From Clostridia bacterium (GTDB lineage Bacteria; Bacillota_A; Clostridia; Christensenellales; Aristaeellaceae): a DNA stretch of 23,772 nucleotides. Shown piece after piece: positions 6,683-15,729 of the stretch. The notes beneath the pieces are model-generated. The model did no database searches, was not told the DNA's origin, and worked only from the letters and a program-made list of their open reading frames with translations. Position 1 is the stretch's first letter. Each line of letters opens with the position of its first letter. The stretch lies in contig JAFXMP010000128.1 of assembly GCA_017530275.1 (NCBI GenBank), positions 1 through 23,772 of the forward strand, in the 5' to 3' direction. A program made the translations under genes and the position numbers.

Positions 6683-7699
6683 ATGAAGCAGGTCACCATC
6701 AAGGATATCGCCCGGGCCGCCGGCGTATCCTATTCCACCGTATCGCGTTCTTTGACCGGCAGTTCGGAAATCAGTGAAAAAACGCGAAGCCGCATCCTGC
6801 AGCTATGCAAGGAAATGAACTATACCGCCAACGCCGTGGCCCGGTCCATGGTGATGAAAAGCACCAAGCTCCTGGGCCTGATCGTAACGGACATTTCCAA
6901 TCCCTTCATGTCCGAAATGGCTTATTATATCGACGGCCAAGCCCGTGCCAGGGGCTACAACATCGTGCTGTGCAATTCCCTGCGCAGCCTGGAACAGGAA
7001 CGGGTGCTGTTTGAGCTCATGATCAGCCGGAAGGTGGACGGCGTGATCCTGCTGCCCGCGGAATCTGACAGCTATCATATGCTGGAAACGCTGCTGCCCC
7101 GCATCCCCACCATTTTTGTGGGGGAAAACCTAAGGGACGTGCCGGAAAGCTTTGTCACGGTGGATAATTACCGAGGCGCGTATATGGGGGTGGAATACCT
7201 GTACCGGCTGGGACACCGCCGCATCCTGTACTTTGGCAAGCGCAAGGGCAGCATCACCCACCATCTGCGTGGCGAGGGATATCAGGCCGCCTGCCGGGAC
7301 TTAGGTCTGACATCCCGGTACTTAAACAACACGTTTTCTTCCACTTCCATCAAGCACGGCTACCAACTGGCGCAGCAGCTGTTTTCCCAGCCGCTGAATG
7401 AAACAGCCATCTTCGCGGCCACCGATACAAACGCCCTGGGCATTATGCAGGCCGCTGAAGAAAAAGGCATCCGCATCCCGCAGGATCTGTCCCTGCTGGG
7501 CTTTGACAATATCCGGGACAGCGGGTTGCCCCGCATCGGTCTGACCACCATCGAACAGCCCAAAAAGCTGCTGGCGTCCATGGCGGTGGATTCCCTGCTG
7601 GATAAAATAGAAAACGAGTTGGCAGGGTATACCCACCGCGTCCTCACCCCCAGCCTGGTGGAGAGGACCACCTGCCGGGCAATCAGCGGGCAGGAATGA
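6683..7699 (+). CDS. LacI/GalR-family transcriptional regulator
   Basis: A 338-residue repressor-type regulator. The N-terminal helix-turn-helix (about 3-24) includes IKDIARAAGVSYSTVSRSL, followed by the hinge helix YTANAVARSM (about 49-58). The rest is a periplasmic-binding-protein-like effector domain, with typical family stretches such as GLIVTDISNPF near 70 and LLGFDN in the C-terminal lobe. Proteins of this family normally bind a sugar or sugar phosphate and release DNA. I chose ATG 6683, 5 bases after GAGAGG; the GTG at 6662 is less likely. It is divergent from the HAD/iPGM operon. AAACGTTT-centred sites at three promoters in this window are good candidates for its operators. The effector is unknown; a phosphorylated sugar would fit the neighbourhood. 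Confidence 0.93.
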   Translation: MKQVTIKDIARAAGVSYSTVSRSLTGSSEISEKTRSRILQLCKEMNYTANAVARSMVMKSTKLLGLIVTDISNPFMSEMAYYIDGQARARGYNIVLCNSLRSLEQERVLFELMISRKVDGVILLPAESDSYHMLETLLPRIPTIFVGENLRDVPESFVTVDNYRGAYMGVEYLYRLGHRRILYFGKRKGSITHHLRGEGYQAACRDLGLTSRYLNNTFSSTSIKHGYQLAQQLFSQPLNETAIFAATDTNALGIMQAAEEKGIRIPQDLSLLGFDNIRDSGLPRIGLTTIEQPKKLLASMAVDSLLDKIENELAGYTHRVLTPSLVERTTCRAISGQE

Positions 7700-7710
7700 A
7701 GCGCGGAGCG

Positions 7711-7862
7711 GAGAGGACAGAGGACAGAGGACAGAGTGGAGAGTGGAGAGCGGAGAGTTGAGATAAAGTTTGCTGGCACAATTTCTCAACCAAACAATCT
7801 GAACTCTGAACACTAAAATCTCAACTCTCAACTCTCAACTCTGAGCTCTCAGCTCTCAACTT
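7711..7862. repeat. GAG-rich inverted-repeat element 1
   Basis: The left arm (about 7711-7764) is built of GAGGACA and GGAGAGT/C units; the right arm (7818-7862) is built of CTCAACT-type units. GAGAGTTGAGAT (7753-7764) and ATCTCAACTCTC (7818-7829) form a perfect 12-bp inverted repeat around a 53-base core. The element fills the space between the convergent LacI-family and HAD genes and enters the HAD gene, whose stop codon (7821-7823) is inside the right arm. It could act as a bidirectional hairpin terminator. The arm style is shared with the element at 17694-17855; the cores differ. Confidence 0.75.
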
Positions 7863-8618
7863 TGAAGAATCTTCGATCAGCCCCCGCACGACCCGCGTCA
7901 CATCATAAATATCCTCGATCACAACGTCCGGGGTCAGGGCTTGATCCAGCGCCTGGTCCTTTTCCTTTGTCAGCTTGGAACCGATCTGAATCGCGGCGGC
8001 GAAGCCCGCTTTTTTGGATCCGATCACATCCCGGGATACGGTATCGCCCACATAAACGCATTCCTCCGGTTTGGAGCGCATCTGGCGCAGGGATACGGTG
8101 AAAATATCCCGGCAAGGTTTACGAAAGCCGGTGACGGAGGACAGGGTAACGTCCTGGAAATAATCCCGGATTCCGTATTCCTCCAGGCTGTCGAACACCT
8201 GGTAGAGCGCGGCGGTGTTGCTGATCACGCCCAGCTTCAGGCCCATTTTTTTCAGTTCGTCCAGCATCTCCACCACCCGGGGCCGCAGCTTGCGGTGAAA
8301 GTACGTTACTTCCCACATATGGGCGATTTCTTCGCAATGGGGCAGCAGCGCTTCCCGCGGAAAATCAAAATCCGTCAGGATGTAATCGCCCCAAATCTGG
8401 GTGGGCTTGAGCTCTACGTCGCCAGCGCTCCGCACCGCGTCATACCGCTTCCAGCCCGCTTCCACCGCTTTCCGAAGCTCCGGCAGCGTAAGGCTGGGAT
8501 TCATTCCCCAGCTTTTCAGCATCCGGTCCAGCGCGGCGATGGCGGCTTCATGGGATTCTTCGTCCACCCAGATATCCTCCAGCGTGCCGCCCATATCAAA
8601 CAGAACCGTGGTAATCAT
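7821..8618 (-). CDS. HAD-family hydrolase, last gene of the FbpA/AfuA-type transporter operon
   Basis: A 265-residue HAD-fold phosphatase-like protein. Motif I is FDMGGT (Asp8, Gly10), motif II ISNT (Ser133), motif III RKP (Lys167), motif IV VGDTVSRD (Asp192, Asp197); the cap has QIWGDYI (74-80). Motif spacing equals that of the first HAD gene of the other operon. The start ATG 8618 overlaps the stop of the upstream metallo-beta-lactamase gene as ATGA and has GGAGGAG 5 bases upstream. The last 13 residues, KLRAESSELRVES, are coded by a near-repeat of 21 bases from the adjacent GAG-rich element; the catalytic core is complete before them. Likely acts on a phosphorylated compound brought in by or linked to the transporter; substrate unknown. 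Confidence 0.87.
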   Translation of the reverse strand: MITTVLFDMGGTLEDIWVDEESHEAAIAALDRMLKSWGMNPSLTLPELRKAVEAGWKRYDAVRSAGDVELKPTQIWGDYILTDFDFPREALLPHCEEIAHMWEVTYFHRKLRPRVVEMLDELKKMGLKLGVISNTAALYQVFDSLEEYGIRDYFQDVTLSSVTGFRKPCRDIFTVSLRQMRSKPEECVYVGDTVSRDVIGSKKAGFAAAIQIGSKLTKEKDQALDQALTPDVVIEDIYDVTRVVRGLIEDSSKLRAESSELRVES

Positions 8619-9613
8619 TCGCACTCCTCCAGGTTTTCTTTCGTTTCCGCCAGCGGCCCCGTGAGGCGGCCGTTTTTGTCGATTTGAAAAGCAATCCAGG
8701 ACCAATGCCGGGCTGGGCTGAATGGATCGCCGGCAAACGCGCCCGTATACCATACCTGCGCCCCCGCTTTCCGCAGCATGGCCGCGGTGTCGGCGGACGG
8801 CCGGTCCTTCCGTGGGATATATGCCGCGCCGCAGGATATGACCGCATGGAGGGGCCGAAGCGCCTGCGCCAGTTGTGGCGTCATGGCTTTCCGGTCCCCG
8901 TGATGGGGCACTTTGAGCAAATCGCAAGGCGGGATATCCCATTCCTCCCAGAGCACCCCGAAGCAATCCGCACCAAGCACCACCGCGCGGCCTGCGTATT
9001 CTGCGCGAAAGATGAGGGATGCCGGATTGCGCAGCCGGGACACCGCAGCTTTTTCCTCAGCCGGGACGCCTGCCCCCCGAAACATTCGGTCCCAGGCCAG
9101 CTTTTGCCTTTGCATGCCTGCCGGGTCGGGAGAAACGCAGGACATTTTCAGCCCCCGTCCCAGCCCTGCAAGCGGTCCTGATTCCCGCTTTTCCTCCAAT
9201 ACGCAGCCCTGCCGTCGAAGCAGGTCCGACGTATCTTTCCATATGTTCAGGCAGTCGATCAGGCCGCGCACTGTCTTTTCCGCCTCGGGTTCCTGTGGGA
9301 TCGTATCCGCGCCTTCCGGCGGAAAATACCCGGAAATGACCCGGCCGATCGGCACGGTCTCCGCGATTTCTTTCAGCCCGCCCATATGATCCAGGTGCAG
9401 GTGGGTGATAATGACAGCGTCCAGCCGCGAAACGCCAAGCGCCTGCAGGTATTCCGCGCAGGAGAGGCCTCCTTCCAGCGCTTCCGGAAGGCTGCTGCCC
9501 GCGTCCACCAGCAGGCGGAAGGGCCTTTCTCCCAGCCTTTCCAGCAGCGCGCTGTCACCGTCGCCCACATTAAAAAAACGGATGATCAGCTTTTCTTTAT
9601 CGGCGGCTGACAT
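8615..9613 (-). CDS. ComEC/Rec2-like metallo-beta-lactamase-fold hydrolase
   Basis: A 332-residue protein made only of a metallo-beta-lactamase fold. It opens with FFNVGDGDSALL (13-24) and LLVDAG (34-39), then the metal motif HLHLDH (His71, His73, Asp75, His76), later VVLGADC, and VPHHGDRKAM, the arrangement seen in the C-terminal domain of ComEC. There are no membrane segments and no signal peptide, so it is a free-standing cytoplasmic version, not the DNA-uptake channel. Members cleave phosphodiester or similar bonds, but the substrate of free-standing ones is mostly unknown. I chose ATG 9613, inside the end of the upstream membrane-protein gene (17-base overlap) with GGAG upstream; a longer frame to 9643 is less likely. 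The stop overlaps the next HAD start, so these two are probably coupled. Confidence 0.85.
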   Translation of the reverse strand: MSAADKEKLIIRFFNVGDGDSALLERLGERPFRLLVDAGSSLPEALEGGLSCAEYLQALGVSRLDAVIITHLHLDHMGGLKEIAETVPIGRVISGYFPPEGADTIPQEPEAEKTVRGLIDCLNIWKDTSDLLRRQGCVLEEKRESGPLAGLGRGLKMSCVSPDPAGMQRQKLAWDRMFRGAGVPAEEKAAVSRLRNPASLIFRAEYAGRAVVLGADCFGVLWEEWDIPPCDLLKVPHHGDRKAMTPQLAQALRPLHAVISCGAAYIPRKDRPSADTAAMLRKAGAQVWYTGAFAGDPFSPARHWSWIAFQIDKNGRLTGPLAETKENLEECE

Positions 9614-10148
9614 ACTTTTTCCACTCCGGTTCCTGATCCGCATTAGGCTTTTCCGCCCGGTCCCGCCGGTACAGCAGGGCGGACGCCCCAGTTCCCGCCG
9701 CTATCGGCGGCAGGACGAACCAGGCGAAAAACACCAGGAAGGATAAGAATCCTTCCGTAAAGCCCAGCAGGCACAGCATGATCACCAGCACCGCCGCCGC
9801 ATATGCGCACAGCCACAAATGGCCCCCGAATACGAGGCGCTTGTCGCTGAAAAACCGATGAGGCAGGCAGCATACCGCCGCACCTACGGCGCTGGCCAGC
9901 AGCGCGATGATCAGGTTGCTTTCCCAGGCGGGCAGTGCTGAAAGCGGCCCCGTCAGCAGCCGGATGGCGCCTTCATAACACAGGAAATACGCCGCCGCGA
10001 ATAGGATACTCAGGGAAAACGTATACACGATGAGGCTGCTTTTGGGCTTGCCGTTTTCCGTAAACTGAAAAGCGCTCCAAAAGCTGTCCGCCCGTTCCTG
10101 CCGTTTTGCCTGCTTTTCCTTTTCCGTCAGCGCTTCCTTTTTGCTCAT
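9597..10148 (-). CDS. Small membrane protein of unknown function
   Basis: A 183-residue protein I do not recognise. A charged N-terminus rich in Lys and Glu (1-36) is followed by about four hydrophobic segments (roughly 38-58, 78-95, 107-129, 133-158) and a charged tail ending WKKYVSRR. ATG 10148 has AGGGGA about 6 bases upstream; a frame reading up to 10547 runs through the binding-protein gene in another frame and is spurious. It lies between the binding-protein gene and the metallo-beta-lactamase gene, and its end overlaps the latter's start, so it belongs to the operon. It could be an accessory membrane component or simply a passenger. Confidence 0.75.
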   Translation of the reverse strand: MSKKEALTEKEKQAKRQERADSFWSAFQFTENGKPKSSLIVYTFSLSILFAAAYFLCYEGAIRLLTGPLSALPAWESNLIIALLASAVGAAVCCLPHRFFSDKRLVFGGHLWLCAYAAAVLVIMLCLLGFTEGFLSFLVFFAWFVLPPIAAGTGASALLYRRDRAEKPNADQEPEWKKYVSRR

Positions 10149-10180
10149 GAACTGTCCCCTGCCTCCATATCCATAGAACA

Positions 10181-10221
10181 GGCGAGGGGAAGACGCAAAA
10201 AGCATGCTTCCCCCCGCCGCC
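10181..10221 (-). terminator. Hairpin after the binding-protein gene (attenuator or mRNA-stabilising)
   Basis: On the minus strand, GGGGAAG pairs with CTTCCCC and is extended by GGCG with CGCC around a 14-base loop, starting about 10 bases after the binding-protein stop. No T-run follows, so it looks less like a full terminator than like the stem that often protects binding-protein mRNA and lowers expression of downstream genes. Confidence 0.5.
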
Positions 10222-10231
10222 TTACCTTGTC

Positions 10232-11443
10232 TTACATGTTGGGATTCTTGGCCAGCCAATAGGTCCACATATCCTGAGCGTCCAGGAACAGAGCGTAAAT
10301 GCCTTCCAAATCGCCCTCGATGGCGCCGCATTCCTCCAGCGTGGCAGGATTCCACTTGGACACTACGTCGTCGCGCACCGCCCAGTTGCCTTCCTTCTGG
10401 AAGGGCTTCAGGCCGCCGGACTTGCCGTCCACGCCGCCAGTAATGTAGCGGATGAACAGGCGCGCGCCCGCGGGATTGCCGCCGCCTTCCACCGCATACA
10501 TGTATTCGCAGTTTTCCAATCCGGTGTAGGGAGCAAGGCCCATGCACCAGCCGATGTTGTAACCAGATTCATCCCGGTTGCCGATCTTTCCGCCGGAGGC
10601 CAGGCACAGGGCGGGATCGTCCGCCGTGGAATTGTGTACGGCCAGCACCAGTTCATCGCCGTCGCCGATAAAGGTCATCTTCATCTGGGAGAAGCGCCAC
10701 AGGTATTCCACGCCGGCGTTCTTTTCCGGCACTTCAAACTCAAAGGAGGAACCGTCGTAGGTGTATTCCAGGGGCTTTCCGTAGGCTGCTTCATAGGCCG
10801 CTTCCATCTGATCTGCGTTCAGGATGAAGCTGGCGAACAGAGACAGGTATGTGGTCTCCTGGCCGATCTCCTTGGTGAAAAGGCGGTATTTCTGGGTTCC
10901 GTCCTCATTCTTTTCAATGATCTGCCACCAGTTGCTGACGGGGCTGCCCTCCGGGAAGGCTTCTGTGTTGTAATACCAGAAGGACTGGGAAGCGTACAGC
11001 GGGTAACCGTAGCGCAGCAGGGCGGGGTCGATATGTTCGCAGATATCCTTGGGATAGAAGGCGGTGCAGTAGCCCTCCTCATAGAAATCGAAGAACACGT
11101 CGCCGTTCACGTCCTTGGCCTGGAGCACGTCGGCGGTGATGTTGCCGGTTTCCGCTTCGATGCGGCACTTGCTCAGCACTTCGTCCTGGTCCAGGTCGTA
11201 AATCACCAGGTCGATGTCGGGATACAGTTCCTCAAAGCCTTTTTCAGCCTTGAGCATTTTGGACGAGGTGGCGTATACCGTCAGTTCGCCCTTTTCGGCT
11301 TTGGCCAGTTCGTAGAGCTGTTCGTCGGTCATGTCGCTCCATTCGTCATAGATGGGGCCGTAGGTGTTTTCCGCCAGGACGGCGGAGCAGCAGCTGACAA
11401 CCATGATGCATGCCAGCAGCAGCGCGATGAGCTTTCCCTTCAT
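10232..11443 (-). CDS. ABC transporter substrate-binding protein, FbpA/AfuA/PgtC type
   Basis: A 403-residue exported binding protein for the importer encoded just upstream. The N-terminus MKGKLIALLLACIMVVSCC is a signal sequence; VVSC (15-18) can serve as a lipobox, with VLA before Glu25 as a possible alternative cleavage site. The mature part begins with ELTVYATSS, typical of the iron(III)/2-aminoethylphosphonate/sugar-phosphate cluster of binding proteins. I see no clear Tyr-Tyr iron-binding pair near the C-terminus, where FbpA proteins carry one. AfuA-type members are known to bind hexose phosphates and PgtC belongs to phosphoglycerate uptake, so an organophosphate ligand fits the phosphatase-rich context; that is inference. 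ATG 11443 has AAAGGAG 8 bases upstream. Confidence 0.85.
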   Translation of the reverse strand: MKGKLIALLLACIMVVSCCSAVLAENTYGPIYDEWSDMTDEQLYELAKAEKGELTVYATSSKMLKAEKGFEELYPDIDLVIYDLDQDEVLSKCRIEAETGNITADVLQAKDVNGDVFFDFYEEGYCTAFYPKDICEHIDPALLRYGYPLYASQSFWYYNTEAFPEGSPVSNWWQIIEKNEDGTQKYRLFTKEIGQETTYLSLFASFILNADQMEAAYEAAYGKPLEYTYDGSSFEFEVPEKNAGVEYLWRFSQMKMTFIGDGDELVLAVHNSTADDPALCLASGGKIGNRDESGYNIGWCMGLAPYTGLENCEYMYAVEGGGNPAGARLFIRYITGGVDGKSGGLKPFQKEGNWAVRDDVVSKWNPATLEECGAIEGDLEGIYALFLDAQDMWTYWLAKNPNM

Positions 11444-11513
11444 GTTTTTTCTCCTTTCGATCTTATGGATGAACATTATCACAGCGCCGTCCGGCGCAAG
11501 GATACAGAATGTG

Positions 11514-12656
<1,143 letters not shown>

Positions 12657-12719
12657 CGTTCAAAATCCTCTCTGCGCTGATGGCGGTCACGGGTGTGTAA
12701 GGAAAGGAGGTGCGGTTTC

Positions 12720-14546
12720 TTACCAGCTCTTGCCGATATCCGCGCCGAACCGGTTCGCGATGATATAGCATACCAGGATGAAGAACAGCACGCACACCGA
12801 AATAGCGTCCGCCATTTGGTTGTAGCCCTCCTGGGAATAGGTAAACGCAAGATACGACATGGTCTGCGTCTTTTTATCCATCATGATGATGATCAGATCC
12901 AATTCCTTGGCGATGGAAATAAAAGTGAGCATAAATCCTGAAATGAAGCCGTTTTTGGCAAGCGGCAGCACGATTTTGCGCATCCTTTGCCAGAAGGAGG
13001 CTCCGTTGATGGTTGCCGCTTCCTCTAATTCAGTGGAAATCTGCATCATATTGGCCGTACCGGACCGGCTGGCAAAGGGGAAATGCTTCACCACGCTGGT
13101 AAGTACGATCAGGGTGAACGTGCCGTACAGCGAAGGGATCAGCCCGCCCAAATGAGATTGGGAAAACATGGCGAAGTACATGGTGGAAAACGCCACGCCG
13201 CTCATCAGGTAGGGAATAAACACCAGTTGCTCCGTCAGCGATCCATACCATTTGCCGCGGCCCCGGGTGGAAATATAGCCCAAGAACTGGCCGCACAGCG
13301 CCGTGATGATGGAAGCGATGAAGGTGAGCCGCACGGTGTTCCACAGGCTTCCGCCGAATTCGGAATTCTGGAAAATGCCGGGATAGCTGGTATATTTCTG
13401 AGCCTGGTCCACCGTGCCGATCCAATTATACAGCGTCAGATTATCCAAGCCGTAGCCGTTGCCCGTGGTGATCTGGAAGGTCTCCATGACCAGCACGAAC
13501 ATGGGCATCACCATGGCCACCACCAGGAAAAACACCAGGAAGGCCATTAGAGGCTTTTTGGCCTTGCCCAGCTTCATTTCCGTGCTCCTGCCACCTTTGC
13601 CGCCGATGGTGGCGTAGGATTTACGAACGCCGATGATGCGCTGGTTGGAAAAAATGATCAGCGCCGCTAAGGCGATGAGGACCAGGCTCATGGCGTAGCC
13701 CACGTTGCGGGGGCCGTCGCTGATGAACACCTTCATTTTTGTAGCCAGGGTGTAATAACCGATGCGGTTGCCCAGGTTGGCTGCTACGCCATACGTACCG
13801 ATGGATTTGGAAAGCGTCATGATGATGGAGGACAGGATACTGGGAAGCACAAGAGGCAATGTGATGGATTTGAGGATCTGCGGTTTGGTGGCCCCGCAGA
13901 TTTCGCCCATTTCCTCCAGCTCGGAATTGATGGAGCGAAGGGCGGAAGAAACATTAATGTAGGAAAACGCATAATAGTGCAGCGACATGCACAGTACGAT
14001 CGCGATGGGACCGTAGGCCAGCCAGTCCGGTATTTGCATGCCGAGGCCCGCCAGGAAGCCCAGGGCACCGGAACGTTCATTGCGGAACACCGCCAGCCAG
14101 GACAGCGCCTTGCACCAGGAGGGGATCATATAGGGGATCACCACCAGCATGCCCAACAGCTTTTTCCCGGGTATGTCGGACCTGACGATCAGCCACCCCA
14201 GCACCGACCCCAGGGGAACCGATACCAGCACCGTGAACAAGCCCACGATCAGCGAATTCTTCAGCGGTCCCCACAGCGTGGATTCCGCCATGTTGCTCAC
14301 AAGGATATAACGCCAGTAATACAGCGTAAAATCTCCCGGTTTGCCGCCGATACGCCGGATTTCCGATTTGGCGGCGGTAAACGTGGAAGCGATCATTTGC
14401 AAAAGGGGGATCACGATCAGGCAAAACAAAATGATGAGACTGAAAAAAACGATCATATTAAAAGGATTCCTGACCACGTTCAGGAACTGATTTTTTAATC
14501 GTTCCTTTGTCATGGGATACCTAATTCTTTCCTGCTTCACTGACAT
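12720..14546 (-). CDS. ABC transporter permease with two fused permease domains (FbpB type)
   Basis: About 608 residues with two copies of the binding-protein-dependent permease domain in one chain, as in FbpB/AfuB proteins. Each half has around six membrane segments and its own ATPase-contact loop: EEMGEICGATKPQILKS in the first half and EEAATINGASFWQRMRKI in the second, both close to the EAA---G pattern and followed by LPL. A single protein therefore supplies the whole membrane channel. Start: ATG 14546 is only 1 base from AAGGGGAG, while GTG 14540 is 7 bases away, so translation may begin at either; the longer frame to 14594 would start upstream of these sites inside the predicted operator and is rejected. 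First gene of the operon. Confidence 0.92.
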   Translation of the reverse strand: MSVKQERIRYPMTKERLKNQFLNVVRNPFNMIVFFSLIILFCLIVIPLLQMIASTFTAAKSEIRRIGGKPGDFTLYYWRYILVSNMAESTLWGPLKNSLIVGLFTVLVSVPLGSVLGWLIVRSDIPGKKLLGMLVVIPYMIPSWCKALSWLAVFRNERSGALGFLAGLGMQIPDWLAYGPIAIVLCMSLHYYAFSYINVSSALRSINSELEEMGEICGATKPQILKSITLPLVLPSILSSIIMTLSKSIGTYGVAANLGNRIGYYTLATKMKVFISDGPRNVGYAMSLVLIALAALIIFSNQRIIGVRKSYATIGGKGGRSTEMKLGKAKKPLMAFLVFFLVVAMVMPMFVLVMETFQITTGNGYGLDNLTLYNWIGTVDQAQKYTSYPGIFQNSEFGGSLWNTVRLTFIASIITALCGQFLGYISTRGRGKWYGSLTEQLVFIPYLMSGVAFSTMYFAMFSQSHLGGLIPSLYGTFTLIVLTSVVKHFPFASRSGTANMMQISTELEEAATINGASFWQRMRKIVLPLAKNGFISGFMLTFISIAKELDLIIIMMDKKTQTMSYLAFTYSQEGYNQMADAISVCVLFFILVCYIIANRFGADIGKSW

Positions 14547-14590
14547 TCTCCCCTTTTTCTTCACCCGAGAGTATATCTGTACATTTTTAC

Positions 14591-14601
14591 GCACACGTTT
14601 T
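14591..14601 (-). promoter_or_regulatory. LacI-type operator at the FbpA/AfuA-type transporter operon
   Basis: The minus strand reads AAAACGTGTGC, a 9/11 match to the sites at 6404-6414 and 14867-14877; the identity with the HAD-operon site extends leftward (ACGAAAACGT). It lies within about 20 bases downstream of the predicted transcription start. Confidence 0.5.
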
Positions 14602-14618
14602 CGTTATTTGCTGCGTTG

Positions 14619-14647
14619 ATTATATCAAAAAAGCGCTGCCGCGTCAA
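14619..14647 (-). promoter_or_regulatory. Sigma-A promoter of the FbpA/AfuA-type transporter operon
   Basis: The minus strand has TTGACG (14647-14642), a 17-base spacer and a perfect TATAAT (14624-14619). Expected start near 14612, about 65 bases before the permease start. It is divergent from the mgtC promoter. Confidence 0.85.
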
Positions 14648-14831
14648 TGCAAAACCGACAAAAAAGCAAAATTTCCCCGCATTGCCCGAATGCGAATCAG
14701 GCTGGCTCTCCTTCCCCCTCCCCAAGCTATGCTTCTTTGCTTTTTGCTTCAAATAACGCGGATATGAATCAACAGGACGGATATTGACCATCGGAAGAAA
14801 AAGAAAATTGTGAAAAATAGCAAAAAAAGGC

Positions 14832-14860
14832 TTGCAAAAGTTCCTTTTTACGAATACAAT
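14832..14860 (+). promoter_or_regulatory. Sigma-A promoter of the mgtC-family gene
   Basis: TTGCAA (14832-14837), a 17-base spacer and TACAAT (14855-14860); expected start near 14867. The stretch between this promoter and the divergent one at 14647 (about 185 bases, A-rich and C-rich patches) holds no gene that I can see. Confidence 0.75.
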
Positions 14861-14866
14861 ATAGCA

Positions 14867-14877
14867 AAAACGTTTGA
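14867..14877 (+). promoter_or_regulatory. LacI-type operator at the mgtC promoter
   Basis: AAAACGTTTGA is identical over 11 bases to the site at the HAD/iPGM operon and sits at almost the same place, 6 bases after the -10 box (7 bases there). Binding would block transcription start. Confidence 0.6.
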
Positions 14878-15003
14878 ACGGATACAGGGAACGCAGAAAT
14901 GCTGAAGGGTTCAAAACCTGCATCTGTTCTTTCGTATTCCACTGTTAAAGGTCAACGGCGTCTCTCGTGACGGAGCCAAAAGGAAATTGAAGGAGGCATT
15001 GCA
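14867..15003 (+). promoter_or_regulatory. Long 5' leader of the mgtC-family gene
   Basis: The predicted leader is about 137 bases. It has short self-complementary stretches (GATACAG near 14881 with CTGT near 14927; GGCGTC near 14957 with GACGGAGCC near 14969). I do not recognise a known riboswitch class. It ends with AAGGAGG (14990-14996), 7 bases before the ATG. Confidence 0.3.
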
Positions 15004-15729
15004 ATGCTGTTGGAACTCATGAATCAACATATCCCCATTGTTCAATACTTGGAGTTTTTTATTCGTATCGTAGCGGCCTGTACCTGCGGCGCCATCATCG
15101 GCGTGGAGCGCAGCCGCCGGTTAAAGGAAGCGGGCGTACGCACGCATATGCTGGTTTGCTGCGCAGCCGCCTTAATGATCATCATATCCAAATACGGCTT
15201 TGCCGATATTAGCACTGCGGATGGGAAATTTTACTTCGGTACGCGCGGCGCTGATCCCGCCCGTATCGCTGCCCAGGTGGTCAGCGGTATCAGCTTCCTG
15301 TGTGCCGGCGTCATCTTTAAGCAAGGATCGGTCATCAAAGGCCTGACCACCGCCGCCGGGCTTTGGGCTACCGCGGGCGTCGGCTTGGCTTTGGGTTCCG
15401 GTATGTATCTGCTGGGCGGCTTCGCCACCATCCTGGTGCTCCTGCTTCAAATTGTCATGCACCTTTTTCCCGTTTTCAATGATCACTATCAGAACAATCG
15501 TATAGAAATCACGGTCGTCGACGATATAGACTTCCGCAATGCTTTGAGCAAACAGCTCAATATCTGGCACGCGCAGGTAATCGAAAGCAGCATTTCCCGC
15601 AATCCGGATGGAACGACCTCTTATTCCATGGTGGTTAAGATGCACGACAGCGTAAAGCACGAGGATATTTTTGCTTTTCTGGAGCAGAACAGCAACGTAT
15701 CATCCTTCCAGCAGACGATCAACGGATAA
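15004..15729 (+). CDS. MgtC/SapB-family membrane protein
   Basis: A 241-residue inner-membrane protein. Four to five hydrophobic segments fill residues 1-155 and include family landmarks: the GAIIGVERSRR loop, a GVRTHMLV stretch and GISFLCAGVIF followed by a GLTTAAGLWATAGVG segment. Residues about 160-241 form a soluble C-terminal domain with strand-helix pattern, as in full-length MgtC. In enteric bacteria MgtC adapts cells to low Mg and restrains phosphate uptake and ATP synthase; the role in Clostridia is not settled. ATG 15004 has AAGGAGG 7 bases upstream. It shares an operator sequence with the HAD/iPGM operon, so it may answer phosphate or Mg imbalance created by handling phosphorylated sugars; that link is inference. 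Confidence 0.92.
   Translation: MLLELMNQHIPIVQYLEFFIRIVAACTCGAIIGVERSRRLKEAGVRTHMLVCCAAALMIIISKYGFADISTADGKFYFGTRGADPARIAAQVVSGISFLCAGVIFKQGSVIKGLTTAAGLWATAGVGLALGSGMYLLGGFATILVLLLQIVMHLFPVFNDHYQNNRIEITVVDDIDFRNALSKQLNIWHAQVIESSISRNPDGTTSYSMVVKMHDSVKHEDIFAFLEQNSNVSSFQQTING

Noticed and set aside
7322..7831. Small proteins read from the GAG-rich element on the minus strand (169 and 139 codons)
   Set aside because: Their Leu/Ser-rich starts come from translating the repeat, and the rest is antisense to the LacI-family gene.
7711..7862. A short CRISPR-like array
   Set aside because: The units are 7-21 bases, degenerate and contiguous, with inverted arms; there are no constant repeats separated by unique spacers.
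14867..15003. A known riboswitch (M-box, yybP-ykoY Mn or NiCo type) in the mgtC leader
   Set aside because: I could not find the conserved sequence blocks of these classes; only short pairings are visible.
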